DNA of 46,720 nt from Hymenobacter persicinus (GTDB lineage: Bacteria; Bacteroidota; Bacteroidia; Cytophagales; Hymenobacteraceae). Under the pieces are notes generated by a model. That model was not told where the DNA came from and searched no databases. It worked only from the letters and a program-made list of their open reading frames with translations. Location: NCBI RefSeq assembly GCF_004167665.1, contig NZ_SEWE01000039.1, positions 1-46,720 of the forward strand. Reading direction: 5' to 3'. Made by a program: the position numbers and the translations under genes. Below, piece after piece: positions 24,672 to 33,414 of this stretch (positions are counted from its first letter, which is position 1; the number at the start of each line of letters is the position of its first letter).

Positions 24672-25691
24672 GTGAAGAATATCCCTACCACTACCCCGGC
24701 CCCACCAGCCTGGCGGCGCTACCTGCGGCGGCACTTTGGCTTTTCCCGCCGCGAAACATCCGGCTTTGTCGTGCTCTGCGCGCTGCTGCTGCTCTGGCTG
24801 GCGGCCCCGCGCCTGCTACGCCCCGTGCTGCCTACCTACGACCCCGCTCCCGACCAGCAGCAGCTCAACCGGCTGGCCGCGAATCTGGCCGCTCAGCACC
24901 AGCCGCGCGCGTTCAATTCGCGTTACCCGCGGCGCCGTTACCCCCGCCGACCCACCGTGCCCCAGGTGGCGCTGGCCCCGTTCGATCCGAATGCGCTGTC
25001 GGCTACCGACTGGGAAGCCCGGGGCCTGCCGGGCTACGTGGCCAAGCGCATCGTGCACTTCCGCGACGTTATCGGCGGCTTCAAAGCCAAGGAGCAGATC
25101 AAGCGCACCTACGGCCTGCCCGACTCGGTGTACGCCCGGCTGGCGCCCTACATCCAGCTGCCCGACCAGCTGCCGCCCCGCGAGGCCCGCGCTCCGCGCG
25201 ACTACCCCGCTTTCCCAACCAGCCGCTACCCCAGTAAGGCGTTTGAGACCACCCCTAGCAAGTTTGCCCGCAAGCCCCGGCACTTGGTGGCCTTCGACCT
25301 GAACACGGCCGACACCACGGCCCTGATGCAGATTCGCGGCATCGGCCGGGGCCTTTCGGGCCGGGTGGTGGAGTACCGGCAGCGCCTGGGCGGGTTTCTG
25401 CGCGAAGACCAGCTCAGCGAAATCTACAGCCTGCGCGACGCCCCCGACTTGGTCGACAGCCTGCGCAAGTACACGTTTGTGGCGCCCGGCTATGCCCCGG
25501 CCCCGCTCGACGTGAACAACGCCCCGTTTGAAGTACTGCAAGCTCATCCCTACCTCGGCAAGCGCCTGGCCCGGGTGATAGTGGCCTTCCGCCAGCAGCA
25601 CGGTCCGTTCAAGCAGGCCGACGACCTGCGCCAGATTCGGATTCTGGACGCCGAAACCCTGGAAAAGCTGCGGCCCTACCTGCGGTTTTGA
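24672..25691 (+). CDS. Membrane-anchored helix-hairpin-helix (ComEA-like) protein
   Basis: This protein has about 339 residues from a GTG start at 24672. A basic N-terminus (YLRRHFGFSRRETSG) is followed by one membrane helix (about 35-52, FVVLCALLLLWLAAPRLL), a Pro/Arg-rich linker and three helix-hairpin-helix repeats, each starting with an (F/L)D-N-A type motif: FDPNALSATDWEARGLPGYV, DLNTADTTALMQIRGIGRGL and DVNNAPFEVLQAHPYLGKRL. The anchor plus repeats resembles ComEA DNA receptors, which carry fewer repeats, so a role in DNA binding or uptake at the envelope is possible but unproven. A second GTG at 24612 is in frame and would add 20 residues with no obvious family support. Confidence 0.82.
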   Translation: MKNIPTTTPAPPAWRRYLRRHFGFSRRETSGFVVLCALLLLWLAAPRLLRPVLPTYDPAPDQQQLNRLAANLAAQHQPRAFNSRYPRRRYPRRPTVPQVALAPFDPNALSATDWEARGLPGYVAKRIVHFRDVIGGFKAKEQIKRTYGLPDSVYARLAPYIQLPDQLPPREARAPRDYPAFPTSRYPSKAFETTPSKFARKPRHLVAFDLNTADTTALMQIRGIGRGLSGRVVEYRQRLGGFLREDQLSEIYSLRDAPDLVDSLRKYTFVAPGYAPAPLDVNNAPFEVLQAHPYLGKRLARVIVAFRQQHGPFKQADDLRQIRILDAETLEKLRPYLRF

Positions 25692-25700
25692 GGGTAAAAA

Positions 25701-26498
25701 TCAGGGCTGCACGGCCAGCACCAGGCCCACGGCGCCGCCCGCCCCGTAGGTTGGCACCAGCAGCAGCTTGCGGGCCGCGCGCTGGGGCAGTAGTTGAGCC
25801 AGGTACGGGTAGGCCCGCCACACCGCTTCCGCCGACAAAAACCCGATGCCGGCCCCGGCCACCACGTCCGTAATCCAGTGGCGGTTGTGCAGCACGCGCA
25901 TGGTGCCGGTGGCCGTAGCCACGGCAAAGCCTCCAACGCTGATCCAGGGGCTGGCTTTGCCGAATTGCTCGTGCAGCAGCGTGGCCGTCAGGAAGGCTTC
26001 GCTGGTATGGGCCGAGGGAAACGAGCTCAGGTCGGTGGGATTGTCGGGGCGGGCTTCCCGGCAGAGCCGCTTCAGGTTGCTGGTCACGCCCATGTTCAGG
26101 TGGTGGGCCGCCAAATAAATCAGGGAGAAGGGCACCACGCCCCGGGCCGGCTTCACCCCGGCCGCGTGCAGGGCGTAGGCGGCCACGCCCGGCAGGTGGC
26201 GGGTGTAGTCGTCGAGGTTGGTGTTGAAGGCGGGAAAGTTCTCCAGCGTTTCCTCCCGCACTTCCAGCCGGGCCAGGTGAATCAGCTTCTGCTCCCGGCC
26301 AAAGTAGCTCACCCCGATCAGGGCCAGTGGAATGCCGGCCCGCAGCACCACCGGCCTAACGCTCCGCAGCCGGCTCGACGGCACTGCCGGCCGCAGTTGC
26401 CGGCTCGAATCCGACGCAGCGCCCGCACTCAGCTGGGCCCGGGCCGGCAAAAAGGTGAGGCCGGCGAGCAGCAACGTCAGAAGGTAGCGGGTTCCCAT
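25701..26498 (-). CDS. PAP2-family phosphatase
   Basis: This 265-residue membrane-associated protein has a signal peptide or first helix (MGTRYLLTLLLAGLTFLPARAQ) and the three phosphatase motifs of type 2 phosphatidic acid phosphatases: KRLCREARPDNP, SSFPSAHTSEAF with the catalytic His, and the final motif with MRVLHNRHWITDVVAGAGIG. Likely substrates are lipid phosphates or undecaprenyl pyrophosphate; the exact one cannot be told. The ATG at 26496-26498 gives a clean signal peptide; the longer open frame to 26729 adds low-quality sequence. It converges on the helix-hairpin-helix gene with 9 bp between stops. Confidence 0.88.
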   Translation of the reverse strand: MGTRYLLTLLLAGLTFLPARAQLSAGAASDSSRQLRPAVPSSRLRSVRPVVLRAGIPLALIGVSYFGREQKLIHLARLEVREETLENFPAFNTNLDDYTRHLPGVAAYALHAAGVKPARGVVPFSLIYLAAHHLNMGVTSNLKRLCREARPDNPTDLSSFPSAHTSEAFLTATLLHEQFGKASPWISVGGFAVATATGTMRVLHNRHWITDVVAGAGIGFLSAEAVWRAYPYLAQLLPQRAARKLLLVPTYGAGGAVGLVLAVQP

Positions 26499-26655
26499 AA
26501 AGTCGGCTGAACAACAAGTGGTTGAGCCTGGTAATATACAGCTTCCGGTTGGGCCAAAAAAGAGCAAGCGGGCCGGGGCCGGCAGTTTTTTTATCCCCGG
26601 CCCGCCGCGCTGCGTATGCACGGCCGGGGCCGGACCTTCACCTCCTTTCTTTCCT

Positions 26656-27519
26656 ATGCTGTTTCTGCTGCGCGACAAGCTATTTCCGGTGCTGGTGTTT
26701 CTGCAGTCCGTGGTTTGCGGCTGCACCAACGACCAGGGCCGCGGCGACTTCGATAAGGTGAGTTCTGCCTACGACGTTGCCCTCAGCGGCCGCCTCAACA
26801 AGGACTTGGTGGTGGAAAGCTCGGGCCTGGAACTAGCCGACGTGGAAGACGACCTCTGGACCCACGGCGACGGCGGCAACACGGCCAAGCTTTACCGCGT
26901 GACCCAGCAGGGCGACCTGCTCCAGACCGTAGATCTGGCGCCCCTGACCAATATCGACTGGGAAGATTTGGCCCGCGACCCGGCCGGCCACCTTTACATC
27001 GGCGACTTCGGCAACAACCAGAACAAGCGCCGCAACCTGGCCATCTACCGCCTTGCCGGCCCCGGCTTCAAGCAAATCGACACCATCCGCTTCCGCTACC
27101 CCGACCAGCACCGCTTCCCGCCTAAGAAAGCCGGCCGCAACTTCGACTGTGAGGCGTTTTACTACTGGCAGGACAGCCTCTACCTGTTCACCAAAAACCG
27201 CGGCGCCGGGCACTGGGTCAAGCAATACGTGCTGCCCGCCCGCCCCGGCAATTACACCGCCCGCCTCGCCGACAGCATTCAAATCAACACCTGGATTACG
27301 GCCGCCGACGTGAGCCCCGACGGCCGCACGGTGGCGCTGCTCGGCTACGGCCACGCTTATCTGATTGAGCGGCAACCGGGCAAAAAGCTCTTCGACGGTG
27401 CCAAGAGCTGCCTAAATCTTCCCTCGAGCGGGCAGGCCGAGGCGCTGGTGTTCGTCAACAACCGCGACTTTATTTTCAGCAACGAGAAGGGCAAGCTTTA
27501 CAAAGCCACGCGTAAGTAA
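26656..27519 (+). CDS. Probable lipoprotein with beta-propeller-like repeats, unknown function
   Basis: This 287-residue protein has a hydrophobic start and a cysteine in VVCGCTND (about 20-27), compatible with a lipobox. The body has repeated strand-rich units with Asp/Gly turns (GLELADVEDDLWTHGDGGN, WEDLARDPAGHLYIGDFGN, WITAADVSPDGRTVALLGYGHAY), suggesting a beta-propeller. I do not recognise a named enzyme family. The start was placed at the ATG at 26656 rather than 26518, because the extra N-terminal residues overlap the divergent phosphatase promoter region. It is followed after 56 bp by an NmrA-type reductase on the same strand. Confidence 0.68.
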   Translation: MLFLLRDKLFPVLVFLQSVVCGCTNDQGRGDFDKVSSAYDVALSGRLNKDLVVESSGLELADVEDDLWTHGDGGNTAKLYRVTQQGDLLQTVDLAPLTNIDWEDLARDPAGHLYIGDFGNNQNKRRNLAIYRLAGPGFKQIDTIRFRYPDQHRFPPKKAGRNFDCEAFYYWQDSLYLFTKNRGAGHWVKQYVLPARPGNYTARLADSIQINTWITAADVSPDGRTVALLGYGHAYLIERQPGKKLFDGAKSCLNLPSSGQAEALVFVNNRDFIFSNEKGKLYKATRK

Positions 27520-27575
27520 CCTACCCTGCCACCGTTGCTCCAACATTTTCTCACTGACTTTTTAACTTCCCATTC

Positions 27576-28457
27576 ATGGCTCAAACGATTCTTGTGACGG
27601 GCGCCACTGGCACCGTCGGCGCCGAAGTGGTCAAGGCCCTGGGCAACCGCGGCCTCAAGGTCCGCGCCGGCGTGCACTCTCTCATCAAAGGCGAACGGCT
27701 CAAACAGCTCAACCCCGACGTGCAGCTAGTTGAAATGGACTTCGCCAAGCCCGAAACCCTGCACGTAGCCCTCACCGGCGTCGACCGGGTATTTCTGATT
27801 ACCCCTTTCAGCGAAGACCAGGTTGAGTTGGCCAAGCGCCTGATTGACGCCGCCAAGCAGGCTGGCGTGCAGCAGGTGGTCCGGCTTTCCGCCGCCGGCG
27901 CTGAGGCGGAGCCCGGCATTCAGCTCGGCCGCTGGCACCGCGAGATTGAACGGTACCTCGAACAAAGCGGGCTGGCTTACACCATTCTGCGGCCCGGCGG
28001 CTTTATGCAGAACTTCTTCAACTACAGCGGCGAGTCCATCCGTCAGGAAGGCAAGCTGTATCTGCCGCTCGGCGAGGGCAAAGTCAGCTACATCGACGCG
28101 CGCGATATTGCCGCCACGGCCGCGGCGGTGCTGAGTGCCCCGGGCACCGAGCACTACGGTCAGGCGTACACCCTCACCGGTCCGGCCGCCATCAGCGGGC
28201 ACGAGGTGGCGGCAGCCATCGGGCAGGCCACGGGCCGCCCCGTCAGCTACGTAGACTTGCCGGAAGAAGCCGCGGCTCAGTCGATGGCCGCGGCTCCCGC
28301 CTGGCAGCGCGACTCCATGCTGGAATTGCAGCGCCTCTACAAAGCCGGTTACGCCGCCGGGGTTTCCACGGCCGTGGAGGTATTCACCAACTGTCCGCCG
28401 CGCAGCATCGAGCAATTTGCCAAGGATTACCAGCAGCAGTTCCAGCCCCAAGCGTAA
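27576..28457 (+). CDS. NmrA-like NAD(P)-binding protein (atypical SDR)
   Basis: This 293-residue protein has a Rossmann signature TGATGTVGAEV at 7-17 and the atypical short-chain dehydrogenase layout (DRVFLITPFSEDQVELAKRLID, VVRLSAAGAE, LRPGGFMQNFFNYSGESI, YIDARDIAA). This group (NmrA, QOR2-like, azoreductase-like) binds NAD(P)H and acts as a redox sensor or quinone/NADPH reductase. The usual SDR catalytic Tyr-x3-Lys is not evident. It is followed 33 bp later by a strong bidirectional terminator shared with the convergent low-complexity gene. Substrate unknown. Confidence 0.88.
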   Translation: MAQTILVTGATGTVGAEVVKALGNRGLKVRAGVHSLIKGERLKQLNPDVQLVEMDFAKPETLHVALTGVDRVFLITPFSEDQVELAKRLIDAAKQAGVQQVVRLSAAGAEAEPGIQLGRWHREIERYLEQSGLAYTILRPGGFMQNFFNYSGESIRQEGKLYLPLGEGKVSYIDARDIAATAAAVLSAPGTEHYGQAYTLTGPAAISGHEVAAAIGQATGRPVSYVDLPEEAAAQSMAAAPAWQRDSMLELQRLYKAGYAAGVSTAVEVFTNCPPRSIEQFAKDYQQQFQPQA

Positions 28458-28490
28458 AGGACAGCACCGGCAATTCGGCCGCGTTACCCC

Positions 28491-28531
28491 CACAAAAAAG
28501 GCCTCCCAATCTTTGGGAGGCCTTTTTTGTG
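28491..28531. terminator. Bidirectional intrinsic terminator
   Basis: CACAAAAAAGGCCTCCCA pairs perfectly with TGGGAGGCCTTTTTTGTG around a 5-nt loop. The A and T runs let it stop transcription of both the reductase (+) and the low-complexity protein gene (-). Confidence 0.92.
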
Positions 28532-28543
28532 CTCTATTCTGAT

Positions 28544-30175
28544 TTAGCGACGGTCGTCTTCATCCCGGCCGCGGTTGCGGCGCGGGGCGGTGCCGTAGTC
28601 GCTGGAGTCGTCGTCGTGACGGTACTGGCTGCGGCGGTCAGTGCCGTAGTTCTGGTTACGGTCGGCGCGGTCGTAGTCGCCGCGAGACGGGGAGCCGCCA
28701 CGGCTGTTGCGGTCAGCCGAGTCGTATTCGTCGTTGTAAGAGCCGCCGCGGGAGCCGAAGCCGTCCTGGGCGCTGCCGCCGTAGTTGCCGGCGCCCCGGC
28801 CGTAGCCGCTGGTGCCCCGGCCTTCCTGCCAGCCGCCATAGTTGCGGTCTTCATTTCGGCCCGACGAGCCGGCCCGGTAGCGGCGGTCGTCCTCGGGGTT
28901 GGAGCCGCGCTGGGCGTAGTCGTTCACGCCCCCGCGCGGGCCATAATCGTTGCCGCGGCCGGAACCCTGGTTATCGTATCCACCCCGCGACGAGCGGTAA
29001 TCCTCGTCTTGGTTGCGGTTGCGGCCGTAGCTGCCGCGCTCATTTTCGTAGCCCCGGTTGCCGCCGTAGTGGGCGCCGCCCGAAGAGTTGCCGTAGTCGT
29101 TGCTATAGCCGCCGCTGCGGCCCTGGCGGGAACCGTTGTCATTCTGGTTGGCGCTGTTGTAGGAGCGGTCCTGCTGGTTGTAGCCGCCACCCCGGTTGCC
29201 GTAGCGGTTCTGGTCGCCGTATCCCTGGCTACTGTAGCGGTTTTGGTCACCGTAGCCTTGGTTGCCGTAGCTGTTTTGATTGCCACGGTACTGATCCTGG
29301 TTGTCCCAGTTGTACTGCTGGTTGCCCGAGCCAAAGTCGCTGCGGTTCTGGTAGCCACCGCCCTGGGCCTGACCATAGCCACCCTGGGAGTAGCCGTAGT
29401 CGGGGCGCTGGTTCTGGTTGCCCCAGTTGTTCTGCTGGTTTTGCTGGCCCCAGTTATTCTGCCCGCCGCGGCCGTATTCCGCCTCGCGGTGCCCACCCTG
29501 GTACTGCTCGGGCCGGCCGTCGTAGTTGCGGTAAGAGTTGTGCTGCCCGTAGCGGCCCCCGCCGTACTGGTCGCCGCCGTACTGCTCGTCGTGGCCGTAG
29601 TGACCGTCGCCGCGGGCGGGGGTTTCGCGGTACTGGTTGCCGTAGCCGCCCTGGGTGTTGCCGTAGCCCTGGCTGCCAAACTCACCGCGGGCAGCGCCGC
29701 TCTGCTGGTTTTCCTGCCGGTCGTGGTCCTGGTAGCTGCCCTGGGTGCTATTGCCGAAGTTACCGCCGTACTGGCTCTGGTCGGTGCTGTTGGCGGAAGT
29801 GCTGCTCTTTCCCGAAGAGCTGCTGCTCTTGCTGCTCATGTTCTTATTGCTGGCCGCCGAAGCAGGGCTTTTTTTGGCGCTGCTCGAAGCTTTGGCGGCC
29901 GTAGCGCCGGGCTTGGTGCCGGCAGCGCCGGCCTTGAGGGTGCCGGGGTTGGCGACGCGGTTCTCGGTGGTATTGCTTTGGTTGCTGCCCACGGCCCCGC
30001 GGCCTACGCTGGTTTCAGCCGAGGCCAGGGTTTCGCTGGAAGTACCCGGAGTCGACCCGGTTCCTGACGCGGGGGAAGCGCTGTTCGGAGTAGTCGAGGC
30101 GCCCGACGAAGTCCAGGAGTTGGTCGAGTTAGTGGCCTGGTTGCTGGCGGTGGAATCTTTCTCTTCGTTTTTCAT
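28544..30175 (-). CDS. Prion-like, Gly/Tyr/Asn/Gln/Arg-rich disordered protein
   Basis: This 543-residue protein is almost wholly low complexity. Residues about 1-130 are Ser/Thr/Asn/Ala-rich with a basic Lys-containing patch (KPGATAAKASSSAKKSP). About 130-370 is a prion-like stretch of Gly, Tyr, Asn and Gln with degenerate repeats (GYGDQNRYSSQ, GYGDQNRYGNR, GNQNSYGNQ). About 370-543 is rich in Arg/Gly/Asp/Tyr (RGG-like) and ends PRRNRGRDEDDRR. No signal peptide, hydrophobic segment or enzyme motif is present. The design resembles eukaryotic RNA-granule proteins, with Tyr-rich prion-like and RGG segments. Two cold-shock RNA chaperone genes lie upstream, divergent. RNA binding or condensate formation is inference. 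Coding on this strand is supported by the coherent protein pattern; the opposite-strand frame is a shadow. Confidence 0.75.
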   Translation of the reverse strand: MKNEEKDSTASNQATNSTNSWTSSGASTTPNSASPASGTGSTPGTSSETLASAETSVGRGAVGSNQSNTTENRVANPGTLKAGAAGTKPGATAAKASSSAKKSPASAASNKNMSSKSSSSSGKSSTSANSTDQSQYGGNFGNSTQGSYQDHDRQENQQSGAARGEFGSQGYGNTQGGYGNQYRETPARGDGHYGHDEQYGGDQYGGGRYGQHNSYRNYDGRPEQYQGGHREAEYGRGGQNNWGQQNQQNNWGNQNQRPDYGYSQGGYGQAQGGGYQNRSDFGSGNQQYNWDNQDQYRGNQNSYGNQGYGDQNRYSSQGYGDQNRYGNRGGGYNQQDRSYNSANQNDNGSRQGRSGGYSNDYGNSSGGAHYGGNRGYENERGSYGRNRNQDEDYRSSRGGYDNQGSGRGNDYGPRGGVNDYAQRGSNPEDDRRYRAGSSGRNEDRNYGGWQEGRGTSGYGRGAGNYGGSAQDGFGSRGGSYNDEYDSADRNSRGGSPSRGDYDRADRNQNYGTDRRSQYRHDDDSSDYGTAPRRNRGRDEDDRR

Positions 30176-30480
30176 GGCAGTGGTGGGAGGTGGTGAAGTA
30201 GTGAAAAACAACTCGTTGAGTCGTTAAAGTATACGCCCAGCGCCGGAGAGAGTTTTTTGCCGCCCCACTTCCAGCCCCTATTTCAACTGCTTCCACCCAG
30301 CGCGCCAGCGTCGTTTCGGGCGCGGCGGCCCCGGTATTTTCCCCGCCCCGCACGGGCGTACTTTTTCCCGGGTGCGCAGTTTTATTCCCGCCGCCGCGGT
30401 GGGCAGTTAGAAAAAGCTTGCTAGTTTTACTGCGTTCATTTACCCCAACGGTTTACTACCAAGACCACCAGACGCACGCT

Positions 30481-30672
30481 ATGAAAACGGGCAAAGTAAA
30501 ATTCTTCAATGAGTCCAAAGGGTTTGGCTTCATTATTCAAGACGACGACAATCAGGATATCTTTGTGCACCAGACGGGCCTTATTCACGAAATCCGCGAG
30601 AATGACCGGGTTTCCTTCGAAGTAATTGAAGGTAAAAAAGGCCTCAACGCCGTGAAAGTAGAACGTATCTAG
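30481..30672 (+). CDS. Cold-shock domain protein (CspA family)
   Basis: This 63-residue protein is a single cold-shock domain with both RNA-binding motifs: KGFGFI (RNP1, about 14-19) and DIFVHQ (RNP2, about 28-33). It starts at the ATG at 30481 (MKTGKVKFFNES); the longer frame from 30418 adds non-family residues. It binds single-stranded RNA or DNA and melts secondary structure. It is one of two Csp genes in tandem, each with its own promoter region, divergent from the prion-like gene. An intrinsic terminator at 30717 ends it. The 5' region (30212-30480) may form a long leader, as is typical for cold-shock mRNAs. Confidence 0.96.
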   Translation: MKTGKVKFFNESKGFGFIIQDDDNQDIFVHQTGLIHEIRENDRVSFEVIEGKKGLNAVKVERI

Positions 30673-30716
30673 TGCCTCCGGCTTTTCGGTTATAGCTACT
30701 GCCTTCCGTAGCCTTG

Positions 30717-30742
30717 AGCCCCGGCTTTGCCGGGGCTTTTTG
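30717..30742 (+). terminator. Intrinsic terminator after the first cold-shock gene
   Basis: AGCCCCGGC-TTT-GCCGGGGCT is followed by TTTTTG. It lies 45 bp past the stop codon and separates the two cold-shock genes into single transcripts. Confidence 0.9.
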
Positions 30743-30936
30743 TTTGCCGCCGCGGCCGTGGGGCGGAGTTGGGGAAAAGTCTGCCGCAGCCTTATTTTTC
30801 GGTGAAACGACTTGCTTTCAGGCCCTAGCGCCGAGCTTCTATCCCGCCCCGGCCCCGTTATTCTCCTTGTTCCGCTTCGCTAAGTGAAAAATACATATAC
30901 CTTTACCTCATTCTTTCACTCCCATCAAGCAGTAGT

Positions 30937-31131
30937 ATGAGCACGGGCACCATCAAATTTTTCAACGAAACCAAAGGCTTTGGCTTCATCACGCCCGACG
31001 GCGGCGGTGAGGATATCTTCGTTCACGCTACCGGTCTTCAGCAGCCAGTTCGCGACTCCGACAAAGTGGAGTTCGAAGTGCAGCAGGGCAAAAAAGGCCT
31101 GAACGCCGTTAGCGTACGTCTGATCAACTAG
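30937..31131 (+). CDS. Cold-shock domain protein (CspA family)
   Basis: This 64-residue cold-shock domain protein (MSTGTIKFFNETKGFGFITP) has RNP1 (KGFGFI, about 13-18) and RNP2 (DIFVHA, about 27-32). It is a clear paralogue of the copy 264 bp upstream, sharing the C-terminal GKKGLNAV motif but differing elsewhere, so it is an older duplication. The gap between the two has a terminator and then an AT-richer leader with TACCTTTA (one mismatch to the -7 element) about 40 bp before the start, so it probably has its own promoter. Confidence 0.96.
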   Translation: MSTGTIKFFNETKGFGFITPDGGGEDIFVHATGLQQPVRDSDKVEFEVQQGKKGLNAVSVRLIN

Positions 31132-31175
31132 TGTATGCTGGTTGGCCGCCCGGGCTCGGCTTGAGCCTGACGCGG

Positions 31176-31221
31176 ACACAAAAAAGCCTTCCCGGCCGCG
31201 GCCGGGAAGGCTTTTTTGTGT
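31176..31221. terminator. Perfect 46-bp palindromic bidirectional terminator
   Basis: The sequence is fully self-complementary about 31198.5: ACACAAAAAAGCCTTCCC on the left, its complement on the right, with a GGCCGCGGCC centre. It lies between the second cold-shock gene (+) and gldH (-) and serves both. Confidence 0.92.
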
Positions 31222-31234
31222 TTTCCAGGACCGC

Positions 31235-31717
31235 CTACTTGCCGCCGGCCTTGGCCACGCGAATTCCCACGGCCATGATGCCGGGCAGCTGGTCCTGACG
31301 CATGTACTGCTCGAGCACCATTTTGTAGGTACCCGCTTGGTGGAAGCGCTGCCGCGGCAAAGCCAGAAACTGATGGTCGTAGATGTCGCCGGTGCCGCTG
31401 CCGCTGGGCTCCCCGGTGCGCGGGTCCATCAGCAGCATCTGGTGCAGCAGCTTGGACACGGGCTTGCCGTCGGGGCCGGTAAGCGTGTGCTTCACGTACA
31501 GGTTGTAGTAACCGTAGGCCGAGGCGTTGCGGATGTTGAAAAAGACGTCGTAGAGCTGGGTCGTGTCCTGAATCGTGAACTCGAAGGCCGGCTTCACCTG
31601 CACGGCCCACACATTCTCGTCGAGGTCGGTATTTTTCTCATACACCTGCGCCGGGTCGCAGGCGGCCAGCGCCAGCAACAAGCTGAGCAGGGGCAGCAAA
31701 CGGAGGATCTGACGCAT
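31235..31717 (-). CDS. gldH: Gliding motility lipoprotein GldH
   Basis: This 160-residue lipoprotein has a signal peptide with lipobox LALAAC (Cys20) and the GldH pattern (DPAQVYEKNTDLDENVW, FEFTIQDTTQLYDVFFNIRN, YGYYNLYVKHTLTGPDG, GDIYDHQFLALPRQRF). GldH is a lipoprotein needed for gliding in Flavobacterium and is conserved beside ricT across Bacteroidota, including non-gliders. It is 2 bp downstream of the ricT stop, so the two are translationally linked in one operon. Several proteins in the window carry type IX sorting domains, in line with a Gld/T9SS-capable cell. Confidence 0.92.
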   Translation of the reverse strand: MRQILRLLPLLSLLLALAACDPAQVYEKNTDLDENVWAVQVKPAFEFTIQDTTQLYDVFFNIRNASAYGYYNLYVKHTLTGPDGKPVSKLLHQMLLMDPRTGEPSGSGTGDIYDHQFLALPRQRFHQAGTYKMVLEQYMRQDQLPGIMAVGIRVAKAGGK

Positions 31718-31719
31718 AC

Positions 31720-33357
31720 TTACGAAGCGGATGGGGCTGCTGGTGGAGGAGTAGCGCCGCCTTCGGGCCGGGGCCGGCCCCCACGCCGCGACGAGCGGCC
31801 ACCCCGGCTGCCGCGCTCCGCGCCAGCTTCGCCGGCCGGCCGCGCCGCGCCGTCTCCGCCCGCCGGAGGAGTGGTTGACCGGGGCGGACGGCCCTCACCG
31901 CGGGGTGGGCGGGCTTCGGCCGAGCCGTCGGGCCGCGGGGTCTCGGGGCGGCGGCTTTCCCCGCGTCCCTCGGTGCGCCCTTCGCTCCGGCCACCTTCTC
32001 CCCGGCCACCGCGGCTGTTGCGGCGATTCATGGGGCGGGCGGCCGCTCCGCGGGGCCGGCGAGCTTCTTCTCCGGCCGGGGCACTGCCCTCACTGACGTC
32101 ACCTTCCGCGGGGGGGGCCGGCTTGGCGGGCGCATTGCTGATGGAGCGGCTGGCGTTGCCGCGGCGCGAGGCGGCCGGAGCCCCTGGCTGTGGAGCCACA
32201 TCCGCAGCCCCTTCGGGCCGGTCTTTGCTGCCGGGCTTTTTCTTGCGCTTGGGCCGCTTGCCGGCTTTGATCTTATCGTCGAGGCGGTCGAGGTTGCCTT
32301 CCACGTGGGCCGAAACCTCCACGGGCCGCTCTTCTTCCTTCACCGGGGCCAGCAGGCTTTCCGGCTTTTCGCCTTTCTTATTCAGCTCCTGCACCTCGCG
32401 CACCCGGTCGGTGCTGAGCATCACCCAGTTGTTGTCGCCGCGCAGGGCAAACCACATGCGGCGCTTGAAGATGTCGGTTTTCTGCAAGAAGGCCTCGCCT
32501 TTCTCCGTGAGCAGGGGGCGCTGCACCTGCGGAATGTCCTTCAGCGCGTCGAGGTAGGTATCCAGCTCGTAGTTGAGGCAGCACTTGAGGCGGCCGCACT
32601 GCCCGGACAGCTTCGCCGGATTCAGGCTCAGGTTCTGGTAGCGGGCGGCGGTGGTGCTCACGCTCTTGAAGTCGGTGAGCCAAGTGGAGCAACACAGCTC
32701 GCGCCCGCAGGAGCCGATACCGCCGAGGCGGCCGGCTTCGTGGCGGAGCGAAATCTGGCGCATTTCCACCCGCACCCGAAACTCGTCGGCGAGGCGCTTG
32801 ATCAGGTCGCGGAAGTCCACCCGGTCTTCGGCCGAGTAGAAGAACGTGGCGCGGGTGCGGTCGGCCTGGTACTCCACGTCGGAGAGCTTCATTTTCAGGC
32901 GCAGCTCCTCCACCACCGAGCGGGCCCGGAACATGGTGCCGGTTTCCAGGTCGCGCACGGCCGTCCAGCGCTCCACATCCTGCTCGGAGGCCACGCGCAG
33001 CACGGCGCGGATTTCCTTGGAGTCGGTGGGCACCTTTTTCTTTTTCATCTGCAGGCGCACCAGCTCGCCCTTGAGCGAGACGTGCCCCAGGTGCCAGCCG
33101 TTGCCGCCGGCATCCACCACCACCGCGTCGCCCGTGACCAAGGGCAGGCGGCTGGCGTTGCGGTAGAAGTCTTTACGGCCACCTTTAAAGCGGATTTCGA
33201 CGATATCGAAGCCCTGAAAGTCGCTGGGCATCTCCACGTCCTGGAGCCAGTCGAATACGTTGAGGCGGGTACAGCCCGAGCTACAGCTGCCTTTCGAGCC
33301 GCAGCCCTTGGCAGTAGTAGAACAGCCCCCACCGGAGGAACAAGAAGTGCAAGCCAC
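31720..33357 (-). CDS. ricT: RicT/YaaT-like PSP1-domain protein with long disordered tail
   Basis: This 545-residue protein starts with a Cys-rich segment (ACTSCSSGGGC ... KGCGSKGSCSSGC, 1-30). A conserved PSP1 core follows (about 35-370: LNVFDWLQD, VEIRFKGGRKDFYRN, GRELCCSTWL, CGRLKCCLNYE). Bacillus RicT acts with RicA/RicF, binds Fe-S clusters and directs RNase Y mRNA processing; the same cysteines are visible here. The last 180 or so residues are Pro/Arg/Gly/Glu-rich and disordered, which is longer than in most family members. I chose the GTG at 33355-33357, because it places the family's ACTSC start directly after Met; the open frame extends to 33414. It is followed directly by gldH. Confidence 0.9.
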   Translation of the reverse strand: MACTSCSSGGGCSTTAKGCGSKGSCSSGCTRLNVFDWLQDVEMPSDFQGFDIVEIRFKGGRKDFYRNASRLPLVTGDAVVVDAGGNGWHLGHVSLKGELVRLQMKKKKVPTDSKEIRAVLRVASEQDVERWTAVRDLETGTMFRARSVVEELRLKMKLSDVEYQADRTRATFFYSAEDRVDFRDLIKRLADEFRVRVEMRQISLRHEAGRLGGIGSCGRELCCSTWLTDFKSVSTTAARYQNLSLNPAKLSGQCGRLKCCLNYELDTYLDALKDIPQVQRPLLTEKGEAFLQKTDIFKRRMWFALRGDNNWVMLSTDRVREVQELNKKGEKPESLLAPVKEEERPVEVSAHVEGNLDRLDDKIKAGKRPKRKKKPGSKDRPEGAADVAPQPGAPAASRRGNASRSISNAPAKPAPPAEGDVSEGSAPAGEEARRPRGAAARPMNRRNSRGGRGEGGRSEGRTEGRGESRRPETPRPDGSAEARPPRGEGRPPRSTTPPAGGDGAARPAGEAGAERGSRGGRSSRRGGRPRPEGGATPPPAAPSAS

Positions 33358-33414
33358 GGCTTGAAGGATATATCGTGAGGCGGAAAGAATCCGCGCGGAA
33401 AGGGTTAAAAACAA

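Noticed and set aside
28529..30067. 512-codon Ala/Val-rich forward ORF that looks like a multi-pass membrane protein
   Set aside because: It is the complement of the Gly/Tyr/Asn/Gln repeats, whose codons read as Val/Ala/Leu on the other strand. It begins inside the bidirectional terminator region, and the reverse frame has a clean start.
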